NCBI RefSeq assembly: GCF_034432235.1
Contig: NZ_DAOUCJ010000075.1
Coordinates: 1 to 64,000, forward strand
DNA from: Thermoflexus sp.
GTDB taxonomy: Bacteria; Chloroflexota; Anaerolineae; Thermoflexales; Thermoflexaceae
DNA: 64,000 nt
Direction: 5' to 3'
A program made the translations under genes and the position numbers. Position 1 is the first letter of the stretch. Every line of letters begins with the position of its first letter. Shown one piece after another: positions 26,455 through 35,284 of this stretch. The notes under the pieces are model-generated. The model saw only the letters and a list, made by a program, of their open reading frames with translations. It was not told the origin of the DNA and did not search any database.

Positions 26455-27269
26455 GCCGGGAAGCTGTGGCCCTCTTTTTGCGAACGATGATCGCGCGGGC
26501 TTACCCGCGGATCATCGGCCAGAACCGGGAGCCCAGCTGGATCCTCTTCGATATCGGGTTGCCGCTGCTAGGCACCTCCGCCTATGTGTTCATCTACCGC
26601 GCCCTTCAGGCCCCCGAGGAATACATCGGCTTCGTGATCCTGGGCGGGGCCATGACCGCCTTCTGGCTCAACGTCCTGTGGTCGATGTCCAGCCAGCTCT
26701 ACTGGGAAAAAGAATCGGGGAACCTTCCCCTGTTCATCATCGCCCCCGGGCCGATGATGGGGATCCTGGCCGGGATGGCGCTGGGCGGGATGCTGGCGAC
26801 CGCCCTGCGGGCCACTGTGATCGTCCTGGCCGGCTCCCTGCTCTTCGGGGTGCGCTACGCCCCGGCGAACCCTCTGGCCCTGGGGGGGACCTTCCTGCTG
26901 ACCCTGCTGGCCCTTTACGGGCTGGGGATGCTGCTGGCCTCTCTCTTCCTGATATGGGGCCGGGAGGCCTGGCACCTCTCGAACCTTTTGCAGGAGCCGA
27001 TCTACCTGCTCTCCGGGTTCTACTTCCCCATCCGGGCGCTGGGGTTCTGGATCGGCGCACTGGCCTCTCTGATCCCCCTCACCCTGGGCCTGGATGCGAT
27101 GCGGCAGCTGCTGTTCCCAAGGGCCGCCAACGGCCTCTTCCCGGTGGGATGGGAGATCGGGGGCCTGGGGGTGCTGAGCGCGATCTTCCTCCTCGCCGCA
27201 AAGCACGCCCTCGATGCGCTGGAATGGCTGGCCCGACGGGAAGGTCGACTCACGGAGCGGAGGCGCTGA
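26451..27269 (+). CDS. ABC-2 type exporter permease, first subunit
   Basis: 272 aa from the ATG at 26451, overlapping the ATPase stop (ATGA). About six transmembrane helices are visible, beginning after 'MIARAYPRIIGQNREPSWILFD'. A cytoplasmic 'SSQLYWEKESGNLPLFIIAPGP' follows helix 2, as in ABC-2 permeases, and a late helix includes 'ILGFYFPIRALG'-like 'LLSGFYFPIRALGFWIGA'. It forms a heterodimeric membrane domain with the following gene. Confidence 0.9.
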   Translation: MSREAVALFLRTMIARAYPRIIGQNREPSWILFDIGLPLLGTSAYVFIYRALQAPEEYIGFVILGGAMTAFWLNVLWSMSSQLYWEKESGNLPLFIIAPGPMMGILAGMALGGMLATALRATVIVLAGSLLFGVRYAPANPLALGGTFLLTLLALYGLGMLLASLFLIWGREAWHLSNLLQEPIYLLSGFYFPIRALGFWIGALASLIPLTLGLDAMRQLLFPRAANGLFPVGWEIGGLGVLSAIFLLAAKHALDALEWLARREGRLTERRR

Positions 27270-28117
27270 TGCGAACCCTCTGGCACACCCTGCGGACCGC
27301 CGCCTGGCTGGGTTGGCAGATCGAGTCCAACTGGACGGATCCCTTCCTGTTTATGATCTACTCCGTCGCCAAGCCCATCGCCAGCGTCCTCATCCTGATC
27401 CTGATGTATAAGGTGGTGGCCCGGGCGGATTTCAGCCACCCCCTCTTTGCTTACCTCTACCTGGGCAACGCCTTTTATATCTACGTGGGCGCCGTCCTGA
27501 CGGGGATCAGCCAGGTTTTGATCATCGACCGGGAGGAATATGGGATCCTGAAATACTTCTACATCGCTCCCATCCCCACGGAAGCCTACCTGGTGGGGCG
27601 AGGGGTCGCCCGCATGGCCACTGGCACCATCGCCGTGGCGATCACGCTCCTGTTCGGGCTGCTGGTTTTCCGGCTCCCGTTGCGCGTCTCCGGGGCGGGC
27701 GGGGGGTTCTTCCTCATTGCGATGATGCTGGGGATGCTGGCCATGATCGGCCTGGGGGTGGGGCTGGCAGGAGCCACCCTTCTGGCCGCCCGCCACGTCT
27801 GGGTGATCGGGGAAGCGGTGGCCGGCGCCCTCTACCTGTTCTGCGGCGCCGTGTTCCCCCTGGAGGTCCTCCCGCCCTTCCTGCGCCCGATCGGATATGC
27901 GCTTCCCCTGACCTACTGGCTGGAAAGCGTCCGTCGGGCCCTGCTGGGCTCCTCGGCTGCCCGCTTCCCGACCTTCGCCGGATGGTCGGATGGACAGCTG
28001 TTGTCGATTCTGGGAGGGATGACCCTGCTCTCCCTGGGCCTGGGGTTTGGGCTGTATCGGCTGGCGGAGCGGAAAGCCCGACAGCATGGAGCCATCGACC
28101 GGGAGACCGGATATTAA
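27269..28117 (+). CDS. ABC-2 type exporter permease, second subunit
   Basis: 282 aa. The ATG at 27269 shares one base with the upstream stop (TGATG), which fixes the start over a longer open frame. Six helices are visible, with ABC-2 features 'GISQVLIIDREEYGILKYFYIAPIP' and 'FCGAVFPLEVLPPFLRPIGYALPLTYWLE'. It is similar in layout to the preceding permease, so the exporter is a heterodimer. The charged tail ends 'RDRETGY'-like 'AIDRETGY'. Confidence 0.9.
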   Translation: MRTLWHTLRTAAWLGWQIESNWTDPFLFMIYSVAKPIASVLILILMYKVVARADFSHPLFAYLYLGNAFYIYVGAVLTGISQVLIIDREEYGILKYFYIAPIPTEAYLVGRGVARMATGTIAVAITLLFGLLVFRLPLRVSGAGGGFFLIAMMLGMLAMIGLGVGLAGATLLAARHVWVIGEAVAGALYLFCGAVFPLEVLPPFLRPIGYALPLTYWLESVRRALLGSSAARFPTFAGWSDGQLLSILGGMTLLSLGLGFGLYRLAERKARQHGAIDRETGY

Positions 28118-28235
28118 GAGACGCGTCGAAGGAATTCGACCTCAAGAGGCCTTCGCCGGCTGTTACGTCGGCGCAGGCCGACGCCTGACGCAAAGCGCCT
28201 CGCGAGGCCGATTTCCATCGGCGCACGGCATGGCT
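28118..28235. repeat. inverted-repeat-rich intergenic segment
   Basis: Downstream of the exporter operon lie a 7-bp stem CGTCGGC / GCCGACG with a 4-nt loop (about 28166-28185) and a 12-bp perfect palindrome GCCTCGCGAGGC (about 28197-28208). They may act as a terminator, though no U-run follows, or be dispersed palindromic repeats. Confidence 0.35.
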
Positions 28236-28263
28236 TTCACAAGGCGCGGGCCGCCGCTATAAT
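28236..28263 (+). promoter_or_regulatory. sigma-70-type promoter for the DUF21/CBS gene
   Basis: TTCACA (28236-28241, 5/6 match to TTGACA) and a consensus TATAAT (28258-28263) with a 16-bp spacer. This leaves a leader of about 130 nt before the ATG at 28401. Confidence 0.7.
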
Positions 28264-28400
28264 AACTGCTCTGGAAAAGCAGCCCCGCCTCGGATGCTCC
28301 CGCAGGTCACGCCGTTGAACGCCTTTCAGCCGGGGGCCGGACGAACGCTTTCGGCGCTTCTCGTGGCCCCAAACGGTGGGGTTGCCGTCAGGGATCCGCG

Positions 28401-29720
28401 ATGGACGATAGTTCTCTGCTATTGCAATGGCTGGCGGTTTTCGGATTGATCGGCCTGAACGCTTTCTTCGCCGCGGTGGAGTATGCCGTGGTATCGGCCC
28501 GCCGGAGCCGGATCGCGGTGCTGGCCGAGTCGGGCTCCCCGGCCGCACGGATTGCGCTGCGCTGGCTGGAGGATGCGCGGCATCGGGATGAGATCCTGGC
28601 CACCGTGCAGGTGGGGATCACCATGGTGGGGCTGGCGCTGGGGTGGCTGGGGGAACGCACCCTGTCGGCGACCCTGGAACGTATACTGGTCCTTCCTCCC
28701 CCTACCCCGCTGGTTCGACAGGCTCTGCAGCTCCTCCCCCTTACGCTCAACCTGACCTTCATCCTCGGCCTCCAGATCGTGCTGGGCGAACAGGTCCCCA
28801 AGATCGCCACCCTGCGGGCCTCCGAACGGGTGCTGCTAACGGCCCTGGGCCCGATGCGGGCGATCTACTGGCTCCTGCGCCCCCTGGTCTGGGCACTCCA
28901 TCGGGTCACCGATTTCACCCTGCGGGCCCTCCGGATCTCAGGGGACGGCTATGGGATGATGTATACCATTGAGGAGCTCAAGCGGATTGTGGACGAGAGC
29001 GGGGAAGCGGGGATCCTGGAGCCGGAAGCCCGGGAGATCCTGGAAGCGGTCTTCGACCTAGGTCAGATCCCGGCCCGCCAGATCATGGTGCCCCGGACGG
29101 AGATCGTGGCGGTGGAAGCTGAGGCCCCCGTGGAGCGGATCATCGACGCCGCTATCCAGACCGGCTACGACAAGTTCCCGGTTTATGAGGGCGATCTGGA
29201 TCGGATCATCGGGGTGGTGCATCTCCGGGAGGCGCTGCGCGCATGGCGGGAGGGCCGCCCGGTCCAGGCGCGGGACCTGTGCCGCGAGGTGATGGTGGTG
29301 CCGGACTCCATCCGGGTGGATGATCTGCTGCGCCAGTTCCAGGAGCGGGAAGAGCACCTGGCGATCCTGGTGGATGAGTTCGGAGGCACCTCCGGCCTGG
29401 TCACACTGCGGGACGTGCTGGAACAACTCGTTGGAGAGCTGCATGAACGAATGGAGCCCAAAGAGCCGGATGTGGTCGCCATGCCCGATGGCTCTTATCT
29501 GATCAGCGGGCTGCTTCCGATCCAGGAGGTGAACGAACGGTTCCAACTGGACCTGCGGGATCCTTACTATGAGACGATCGCCGGGTTCGTGCTGGGCCGC
29601 CTGGGGCGCATCGCCCGGGTGGGCGACGAGGTGGACGCCGGGGCGGTCCGCCTGCGGGTGGAGGCGATGGACGGCCTGCGCATCGCTCGCCTTCGTCTCA
29701 TCCCTCAGGCGGGGCGATGA
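28401..29720 (+). CDS. hemolysin C/CorC-family protein (DUF21, CBS pair, CorC_HlyC)
   Basis: 439 aa from the ATG at 28401. DUF21 membrane domain with four helices (about 5-175; 'NAFFAAVEYAVVSARRSRI', 'LGEQVPKIATLRASERV'). 'YTIEELKRIVDESGEAGILEPEA' and 'VFDLGQIPARQIMVPRTEI' lead into two CBS motifs (about 220-340). The C-terminal transporter-associated FAD-like domain ends in 'RVEAMDGLRIARLRLIP'. The family includes CorB/CorC/CNNM, implicated in Mg2+ or Co2+ extrusion and resistance. It is a monocistronic-looking gene behind its own promoter, with rph 70 bp downstream. Confidence 0.93.
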   Translation: MDDSSLLLQWLAVFGLIGLNAFFAAVEYAVVSARRSRIAVLAESGSPAARIALRWLEDARHRDEILATVQVGITMVGLALGWLGERTLSATLERILVLPPPTPLVRQALQLLPLTLNLTFILGLQIVLGEQVPKIATLRASERVLLTALGPMRAIYWLLRPLVWALHRVTDFTLRALRISGDGYGMMYTIEELKRIVDESGEAGILEPEAREILEAVFDLGQIPARQIMVPRTEIVAVEAEAPVERIIDAAIQTGYDKFPVYEGDLDRIIGVVHLREALRAWREGRPVQARDLCREVMVVPDSIRVDDLLRQFQEREEHLAILVDEFGGTSGLVTLRDVLEQLVGELHERMEPKEPDVVAMPDGSYLISGLLPIQEVNERFQLDLRDPYYETIAGFVLGRLGRIARVGDEVDAGAVRLRVEAMDGLRIARLRLIPQAGR

Positions 29721-29790
29721 GGACCCCTTAGCGCCCTGCCCGATCCCCAAAGCCTGAAGGAAGCCGGAGTCTCGCTCTGGAGGTGATCGG

Positions 29791-30510
29791 ATGCCACGGC
29801 CGGATGGGCGCTTGAATGACGCCTTGCGCCCGGTTCGTTTCCATGTGGGCTTCACCGAATACGCCGAGGGATCGGTGCTGATCGAGATGGGGCGCACCCG
29901 CGTGCTGTGCAACGTCACCGTGGAGGAAAACGTGCCCCCGTGGCTGAAGGGTCAGGGGCGAGGCTGGCTCACAGCGGAATACGCTATGCTGCCCCGCAGC
30001 ACCCATACGCGGACGCCGCGGGAGGCGGGGCTGCAGAGCGGGCGCACCAAAGAGATCCAGCGGCTGATCGGCCGGAGCCTGCGGGCCGCTCTGAACCTGG
30101 AATATCTGGGAGAGCGAACCCTGATCGTGGATTGTGATGTGATCCAGGCGGATGGCGGCACCCGGACGGCGGCGATCACGGGCGGCTACGTGGCGGTCGT
30201 CCTGGCCCTGCGCCGCCTGATCGAAGCCGGGACGGTTCCTCCAGAGGTCCTGCGGACGCCGGTGGCGGCGGTGAGCGTGGGGATCGTAGAGGGAGAGCCC
30301 CGACTGGATCTCTGTTACGCGGAAGACAGCATCGCCGAGGTGGATTTCAACATCGTGATGACCGGCGAAGGGCGTTTCGTGGAGATCCAGGGGACGGGGG
30401 AAGGTCGGGCCTTCAGCGGGGAAGAGCTTCAGGCGCTCCTGAGCCTGGCCCGCAAGGGCATTGCGGAGCTGCTGGAGGCGCAGGCCCGCGCGCTCCAGGG
30501 GATCCCATAA
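29791..30510 (+). CDS. rph: ribonuclease PH
   Basis: 239 aa from the ATG at 29791, with GGAGGTGATC upstream. Family motifs: 'RPDGRLNDALRPV', 'GSVLIEMGRTRVLCNVTVEE', 'GWLTAEYAMLPRSTHTRTPRE', 'RTKEIQRLIGRSLRAAL', 'DCDVIQADGGTRTAAITGGYVA', 'DLCYAEDSIAEVDFNIVMTG' and 'EIQGTGEGRAFS'. It is a phosphate-dependent 3' exoribonuclease that trims tRNA precursors. Full length, intact active-site Asp and Arg residues. A lipoprotein gene follows 22 bp later. Confidence 0.97.
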   Translation: MPRPDGRLNDALRPVRFHVGFTEYAEGSVLIEMGRTRVLCNVTVEENVPPWLKGQGRGWLTAEYAMLPRSTHTRTPREAGLQSGRTKEIQRLIGRSLRAALNLEYLGERTLIVDCDVIQADGGTRTAAITGGYVAVVLALRRLIEAGTVPPEVLRTPVAAVSVGIVEGEPRLDLCYAEDSIAEVDFNIVMTGEGRFVEIQGTGEGRAFSGEELQALLSLARKGIAELLEAQARALQGIP

Positions 30511-30532
30511 GTCACGCCGGGGAGAACCGACC

Positions 30533-31264
30533 ATGAGCCCGAGAGAGAAGATCCCCCGGATCATCCTGATGGCGCTGGCCCTTCTGGGGCTCAGCGGATG
30601 TCTCACCCTGGAGGTGAGAACCCGTTTGCGGAACGACGGCTCCGTGGAGCGGACGGTGGTGATCGCCGTGGATTCGGTTCTCCTGCAGACCGCGGCCGTG
30701 GACCCTCTGGAGGCGCTCCGCGCGAAATCCGAAGCAAGCGGATGGCAGGTGGAACGCTATCAGGATCCCACACGGGAACAGGAGGGGCTTCGCTTGCGTC
30801 GTGCGCTGGGCGCGCTGGAGGACCTGAACCGCCTGCCCGAAGGAGATCCCCTCGCCGGGCTGGAGCAGGTGGCTCTGGGGGAAGAGAGGGGCTTTCAGAC
30901 CCTGAGCGTGACGTTATCCATCTCGGGGATCCTGGATCGCCTGCGGATCGCCGCCGGGGAGCCGCCGCTTTCGACGGAGGAGCTCTCCCTGCTGCGCGCA
31001 GCCCAGCTCCGGATGCTCTATGAGGTAGAGCTCCCCGGCCCGATTGTGGATTACTCGCCCCGGAGCGGCGCCCAGGTGGAAGGCCGACGGATTCGCTGGA
31101 TGGTCCCGCTCAGCCCGGATCAGCCGGCGATCTCGCTCCAGGTGACATGGCGCCCGGTGCGCCCGGTTCCCGGCTGCATCGGAGGGTGGATCGGCCTGCT
31201 GGCCGTTGGGGGCGCGATCCGATGGGGCTATTCGTTCAGAAAAGGGGGTCACGGGTATGGATGA
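30533..31264 (+). CDS. LppM-like lipoprotein with C-terminal membrane helix
   Basis: 243 aa from the ATG at 30533, with GGGGAG upstream. The signal 'RIILMALALLGLSGCLTLEV' places the lipidated Cys at about 23. The body begins 'RTRLRNDGSVERTVVIAVDS', similar to the start of LppM/DUF3153-type proteins, and continues as a beta-rich domain. A hydrophobic segment near the end ('GCIGGWIGLLAVGGAIRWGY') is followed by a basic tail. The function is unknown. It sits directly after rph and overlaps the next candidate gene by 4 nt. Confidence 0.8.
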   Translation: MSPREKIPRIILMALALLGLSGCLTLEVRTRLRNDGSVERTVVIAVDSVLLQTAAVDPLEALRAKSEASGWQVERYQDPTREQEGLRLRRALGALEDLNRLPEGDPLAGLEQVALGEERGFQTLSVTLSISGILDRLRIAAGEPPLSTEELSLLRAAQLRMLYEVELPGPIVDYSPRSGAQVEGRRIRWMVPLSPDQPAISLQVTWRPVRPVPGCIGGWIGLLAVGGAIRWGYSFRKGGHGYG

Positions 31265-31548
31265 GGAACGCCCGCGTCCTTCCGGTGCTCGGGTGTCCTC
31301 GCTGCCGGGCGATGCCGGCGGCGGATCGGAAAGAGCGCCCGGGCTGTGGGGCGCGGCTTTCGGGGGCCTCCTCACAACCAGAGGGCTTCCCCCGCCTCGC
31401 CATCGCTTTTCGATGTATTCATTGCGATCGCCGGTGCGGAGTCTACTGCTCTGCGTGGCCTTGCTCCGGTGGCTGCGCCGGTGAGGGGTTGGAGGCCGCC
31501 TTCGGGAGCCCCCAACCCCTCGAGATCGCGGGTGATGGAGAAAGCTGA
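31261..31548 (+). CDS. small Cys-rich, zinc-ribbon-like protein (possibly degenerate)
   Basis: 95 aa. The ATG at 31261 overlaps the upstream stop (ATGA), with AAGGGGGT about 15 nt before. The frame shows 'LGCPRCRAMPAADRKERPGCGARL', matching a double zinc ribbon except that the first Cys of the second knuckle is Arg (CGC for TGC). A second cluster follows: 'RCIHCDRRCGVYCSAWPCSGGC'. The overlap suggests translation coupled to the lipoprotein gene. An alternative frame starting at 31256 is open but has no motif. I am unsure whether this is a working gene or a decaying one. Confidence 0.4.
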   Translation: MRNARVLPVLGCPRCRAMPAADRKERPGCGARLSGASSQPEGFPRLAIAFRCIHCDRRCGVYCSAWPCSGGCAGEGLEAAFGSPQPLEIAGDGES

Positions 31549-31594
31549 AGCATCGCGCGGGGATCTTCCGCGGGATCGATTCACAGCTCCCGAT

Positions 31595-32857
31595 CTACTC
31601 GATGAGCAAAAGCAGGGGGTTCTCCAGATATCGACGGAAGGCCTGGAGGAACCGGGCGACCTCCGCACCATCCGTCACCCGGTGGTCCGCGGAGACCGTC
31701 ACTTTCATCCGCCGCCCCACGGCCAGCTGACCGTTTTTCACCACCGGCACCTCGCGGACGCTGCCCACAGCCATGATGGCCGCTTCAGGCGGGTTGATGA
31801 TGGCGATGAAATGCTCCACCTCATACATCCCCAGATTGCTCACCGTGAACACGCTTCCCTCAATGTCTTCCGGCCGGACCTTTCCGCTCCGCGCGCGTTC
31901 CACCAGCTCCTTGCTTTCCCGTGCGATCTGGGCCAGCGGCTTCTTATCCGCGTCCCGCAGCACCACGGTGATCAACCCCTCTTCGAGCGCCACGGCGATC
32001 CCGATATGAATGGCTTCGTGGCGCACGATCCCGCCTTCCTGATACGAAGAGCGCAACGCGGGGAACTCCCGCAGAGCCAGGGCCGCCGCTTTCACGACCA
32101 TATCGTTCACCGAGACCCTGCCCCGCTCTCCCAGCGCCTCGTTGATCCGCGCCCGCCAGGCCATGGCCTCGTCCATATCCACCTCGACGGTGACATAAAA
32201 ATGCGGCACGGTCTGCTTGCTGGCCGTCATCCGCCGGGCGATGGCCTGACGGAGCGGGCTGACGGGGATCGCCGTCGGCGGTGGAGGGGGTGGAGGCGTG
32301 GGGGCAACGGCCGGAGCAGGGGCCACCGCCCGCGTCGGAGCAGGAGCCCGGGCCTGGAGATAGCGATCGATATCCCGCTTCACCACGCGACCGCCGGGGC
32401 CCGTTCCAGGGATCTCCCGGAGGTCGATCCCGGCCTCGCGGGCCAGCCGCCGGGCGAGGGGGGAGGCCTTCACCCGCCCCTCCGGCATCGGGGTCGGGGT
32501 CGCCGCCGGGGAGGGGGCCGGGGCGGGGGCCGGCGTGGGGACGGCAGGCGCTGGAGCCGGCGCGGGGGTCGGTGTGGGGGCCTGCGCCGGGGTCTTTCCA
32601 GGAACCTCCACCGGCTCATCGGGGGCTCCAATGATGGCGATGGGAGTGCCAACCGGCACCGTGGTCCCCTCTTCGATCAGCACCGCCTTCAACACGCCGG
32701 AGGCCGGCGCCTCGAATTCGATGTTGACCTTCTCCGTCTCGATCTCCGCCAACGGCTCCCCGGCCCGAACCGGATCCCCCACTTTCTTCAGCCAGCGCAG
32801 CAGCTTCCCCTCCACCATATCGAAGCCCATCTTGGGCATTGTGACCGTTGTGGCCAT
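31595..32857 (-). CDS. pdhC: 2-oxoacid dehydrogenase complex E2, dihydrolipoyl acyltransferase
   Basis: 420 aa from the ATG at 32857. Lipoyl domain (about 1-78) with the modified Lys in 'AEIETEKVNIEFEAP', a Pro/Ala linker, the E1/E3-binding domain 'KASPLARRLAREAGIDL' followed by 'GTGPGGRVVKRDIDRYL' (about 128-165), a second Pro/Ala linker, then the catalytic domain (about 200-420) with 'VTVSADHRVTDGAEVARFL'. The neighbouring E1 genes favour pyruvate dehydrogenase, but branched-chain or acetoin substrates are not excluded. No E3 gene follows; E3 must be encoded elsewhere. Confidence 0.94.
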   Translation of the reverse strand: MATTVTMPKMGFDMVEGKLLRWLKKVGDPVRAGEPLAEIETEKVNIEFEAPASGVLKAVLIEEGTTVPVGTPIAIIGAPDEPVEVPGKTPAQAPTPTPAPAPAPAVPTPAPAPAPSPAATPTPMPEGRVKASPLARRLAREAGIDLREIPGTGPGGRVVKRDIDRYLQARAPAPTRAVAPAPAVAPTPPPPPPPTAIPVSPLRQAIARRMTASKQTVPHFYVTVEVDMDEAMAWRARINEALGERGRVSVNDMVVKAAALALREFPALRSSYQEGGIVRHEAIHIGIAVALEEGLITVVLRDADKKPLAQIARESKELVERARSGKVRPEDIEGSVFTVSNLGMYEVEHFIAIINPPEAAIMAVGSVREVPVVKNGQLAVGRRMKVTVSADHRVTDGAEVARFLQAFRRYLENPLLLLIE

Positions 32858-32915
32858 CTCTTGCCTCCACCGCCTGAGTTGAGGGCGCGATCATCGGGGC
32901 GATGATCCTTTCGCT

Positions 32916-33887
32916 TCAGCGCAGCAATATCCTGACCGCCTTCACCACATCCTCCGGCCAGGGAAGGACCGCCCGCTCGTGGTGCTTGTTATAGGGCATG
33001 GGAACCTCCCGGCTCCCCAGGCGCATCACTGGGGCGTCGAGCTCATCGAAGGCGTGTTCCTGGATACGGGCCGCCACCTCGGCGCCCACGCCGAAGGAGC
33101 GCCACTCCTCGGTGACCACCAGGGCCCGATGGGTTTTGGCGATGGACTCATAAACCGGCTCCATGTCCAGCGGGCGTAAGGTGCGCAGATCCACGATTTC
33201 CACCTCGATGCCTTCCCGGGCCAGCTGTTCCGCCGCCTGAAGGCTGGCCTGCAGCATCCGCCCATACGTCACGATGGTGCAATCCCGCCCCACCCGCTTG
33301 ACCTCGCTCCTGCCGATGGGGACCACGTAATCGCCATCCGGCACCTCGCCCCGCACCGGATACAGGGCGGTATGTTCAATGTAGATCACCGGATCTTCGT
33401 CCCGCAAAGCGGCCTTGAGCATCCCCTTGGCGTCATAGGGCGTCCCCGGGTAGACCACTTTCAGCCCGGGGACATAGGCGAAGTAAACCTCGAAGGTCTG
33501 GGAGTGGGTGGCCGCAAGCTGACCCCAGCCGGCAGGCACGCGGATGACCAGGGGCACTTTGAACTGGCCGCCGAACATGTAGGACATCTTGGCAGCATGG
33601 TTGACGATCTGATCCAGCGCCAGGAGGACGAAGTTGATGGTCATGATCTCAGCGACCGGGCGCAGCCCTCCCAGGGCCGCCCCCAGGGCCACCCCCACGA
33701 TGGCGGATTCGGCGATGGGCGTATCGCGCACCCGCTCCTCCCCGAACTCCTCGTAAAGGCCGCGAGTTACGGCATACGTTCCACCGTAAGCCCCGACGTC
33801 CTCTCCCATAATGAAGACCCGGCGATCCCGCTGCATCTCCTCCCGCAGGGCCTGCCGGATCGCCTCCCGGATGGTCATGACCGGCAT
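32916..33887 (-). CDS. pdhB: 2-oxoacid dehydrogenase E1 beta subunit
   Basis: 323 aa from the ATG at 33887, with GAGGAGG upstream at a rather long spacing. Family motifs: 'TIREAIRQALREEMQRD', 'FIMGEDVGAYGGTYAVTRGL', 'RVRDTPIAESAIVGVALGAA', 'EIMTINFVLLALDQIVNHAAK', 'PYDAKGMLKAALRDEDPVIYIEH' and the C-terminal 'VMRLGSREVPMPYNKHHERAVLP'. With E1 alpha it binds TPP and decarboxylates the 2-oxoacid. It lies between the alpha and E2 genes in the usual order. Confidence 0.95.
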   Translation of the reverse strand: MPVMTIREAIRQALREEMQRDRRVFIMGEDVGAYGGTYAVTRGLYEEFGEERVRDTPIAESAIVGVALGAALGGLRPVAEIMTINFVLLALDQIVNHAAKMSYMFGGQFKVPLVIRVPAGWGQLAATHSQTFEVYFAYVPGLKVVYPGTPYDAKGMLKAALRDEDPVIYIEHTALYPVRGEVPDGDYVVPIGRSEVKRVGRDCTIVTYGRMLQASLQAAEQLAREGIEVEIVDLRTLRPLDMEPVYESIAKTHRALVVTEEWRSFGVGAEVAARIQEHAFDELDAPVMRLGSREVPMPYNKHHERAVLPWPEDVVKAVRILLR

Positions 33888-33983
33888 GGTGGATTTTCCT
33901 CCTCGGATTTCCGCTGGGATGCAGAGTATAGAACCGCAGGGACGCCTCTCTGGATGGCCTGTCCTGTCAGCGAGGCCTCCCGA

Positions 33984-35051
33984 TCATGCGCTCTCCCATT
34001 CGCGGAGGAATCGCTCATCGCCACGCCAGGCCCCCACCGGGTTGGCGTAGATAAAATCGTAAAGCTCCTCCAGCGGGGGATCCGGGCTTTCCTCCGCAAA
34101 GCGCATGACCTCCTCCATCTCCCGCTCCACATCCTCGTGGATCGCATCCAGCTGCGCCTCCGGGATCCCCTCCACCTCGATCAGATGCCGACGGAAGCGC
34201 TGGATGGGATCTCGCTGCTTCCACTGCTCGACCTCTTCTTTCGTGCGATAGAGCTCAGGGTCAGCAACCGAATGGCCCTGGAAGCGGTAGCAGAGAGCCT
34301 CCAGGAAGTAAGGGCCGTTCCCGGCGCGGGCCCACTCCACCGCCCGAGCGGCCGCCTCATAGACCGCCAGGACATCCATCCCGTCGATCCGTTCCGCCGG
34401 GATATTGGCCATGCAGGCTTTCTTGTAAACTTCCGTCACCGCGGAGGCCTTCTCGATGGCCACCCCCATCCCGTAGAGGTTGTTCTCGCAGAGAAAAACC
34501 ACCGGGGTCTTCCAGAGAGCGGCCATGTTTAACGACTCATAGAATTCCCCGATATCGGTGGCCGCATCCCCGAAGATGGCCATCGTCACCCGGGGCTCCC
34601 CCAGATATTTGGCGGCAAAAGCCAGGCCCACGGCCATCGGGAGATGCCCCCCCACGATGGCATGGCCGCCCCAGAAATTGTGCTCCCGGCTGGCGAAGTG
34701 CATCGAACCGCCGCGGCCCCGGCTGCACCCGGTCACTTTTCCGAAGAGCTCCGCCATCAGGATGCGGGGATCCAGGCCCCTGGCGATCGCATGGCCGTGA
34801 TCCCGGTAATGGGTGAGGAGATGATCCTCGGGCTTCAAAGCGGCGATGGCTCCTACTGCTACAGCCTCTTCGCCGATGTAAAGGTGCAGGAAGCCAGCGA
34901 TTTTCCCCTGCTGATAGGCGATGCGGGCCAGCTCCTCGAAGCGGCGGATCAGGACCATCTGACGGTAAAACGAGAGCTTGGTCGCCGTATCCAGCTGCAC
35001 GCCCGCCGCCGCGGCCGCCTTCGGGGCATTTCCCTTCCCTCGACCGCTCAT
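33984..35051 (-). CDS. pdhA: 2-oxoacid dehydrogenase E1 alpha subunit
   Basis: 355 aa. The ATG at 35051 has GAGGAGG upstream, so the longer frame is rejected. An Ala/Lys-rich N-terminal tail is followed by 'FYRQMVLIRRFEELARIAYQ', 'GEEAVAVGAIAALKPEDHLLTHYRDHG', 'GRGGSMHFASREHNFWGGHAIVG', the TPP motif 'FGDAATDIGEFYESLNMAALW' with 'FLCENNLYGMG', and the phosphoacceptor-loop region 'YRFQGHSVADPELYRTKEEV'. It is the first gene of pdhA-pdhB-pdhC, behind a consensus TATAAT at 35125-35130. Confidence 0.95.
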   Translation of the reverse strand: MSGRGKGNAPKAAAAAGVQLDTATKLSFYRQMVLIRRFEELARIAYQQGKIAGFLHLYIGEEAVAVGAIAALKPEDHLLTHYRDHGHAIARGLDPRILMAELFGKVTGCSRGRGGSMHFASREHNFWGGHAIVGGHLPMAVGLAFAAKYLGEPRVTMAIFGDAATDIGEFYESLNMAALWKTPVVFLCENNLYGMGVAIEKASAVTEVYKKACMANIPAERIDGMDVLAVYEAAARAVEWARAGNGPYFLEALCYRFQGHSVADPELYRTKEEVEQWKQRDPIQRFRRHLIEVEGIPEAQLDAIHEDVEREMEEVMRFAEESPDPPLEELYDFIYANPVGAWRGDERFLREWESA

Positions 35052-35124
35052 CGGTGACCTCCTCACAGCGCTCCGGATCGGAGGGAGATGATCGCACAGA
35101 CACCAATTTTCAGCATTCTTGATG

Positions 35125-35130
35125 ATTATA
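35125..35130 (-). promoter_or_regulatory. -10 element for the pdhABC operon
   Basis: A perfect TATAAT on the minus strand, about 75 bp upstream of the E1 alpha start. The -35 region at 17-bp spacing (AAGACC) is poor. Confidence 0.5.
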
Positions 35131-35284
35131 ACACGCTCAGCGCGGAGGGTCTTTTCTCTGGGATCCAATCGAAGGGTTTCAGGGTGACGGACCAATCTCT
35201 CTGTGATACGATGGATCCGCAGTGGGGCCAAGCCCATGGGGCTGGTCTCCTTGAAATGCATCCTGAAGGTGAGGTGCTGGAGCG

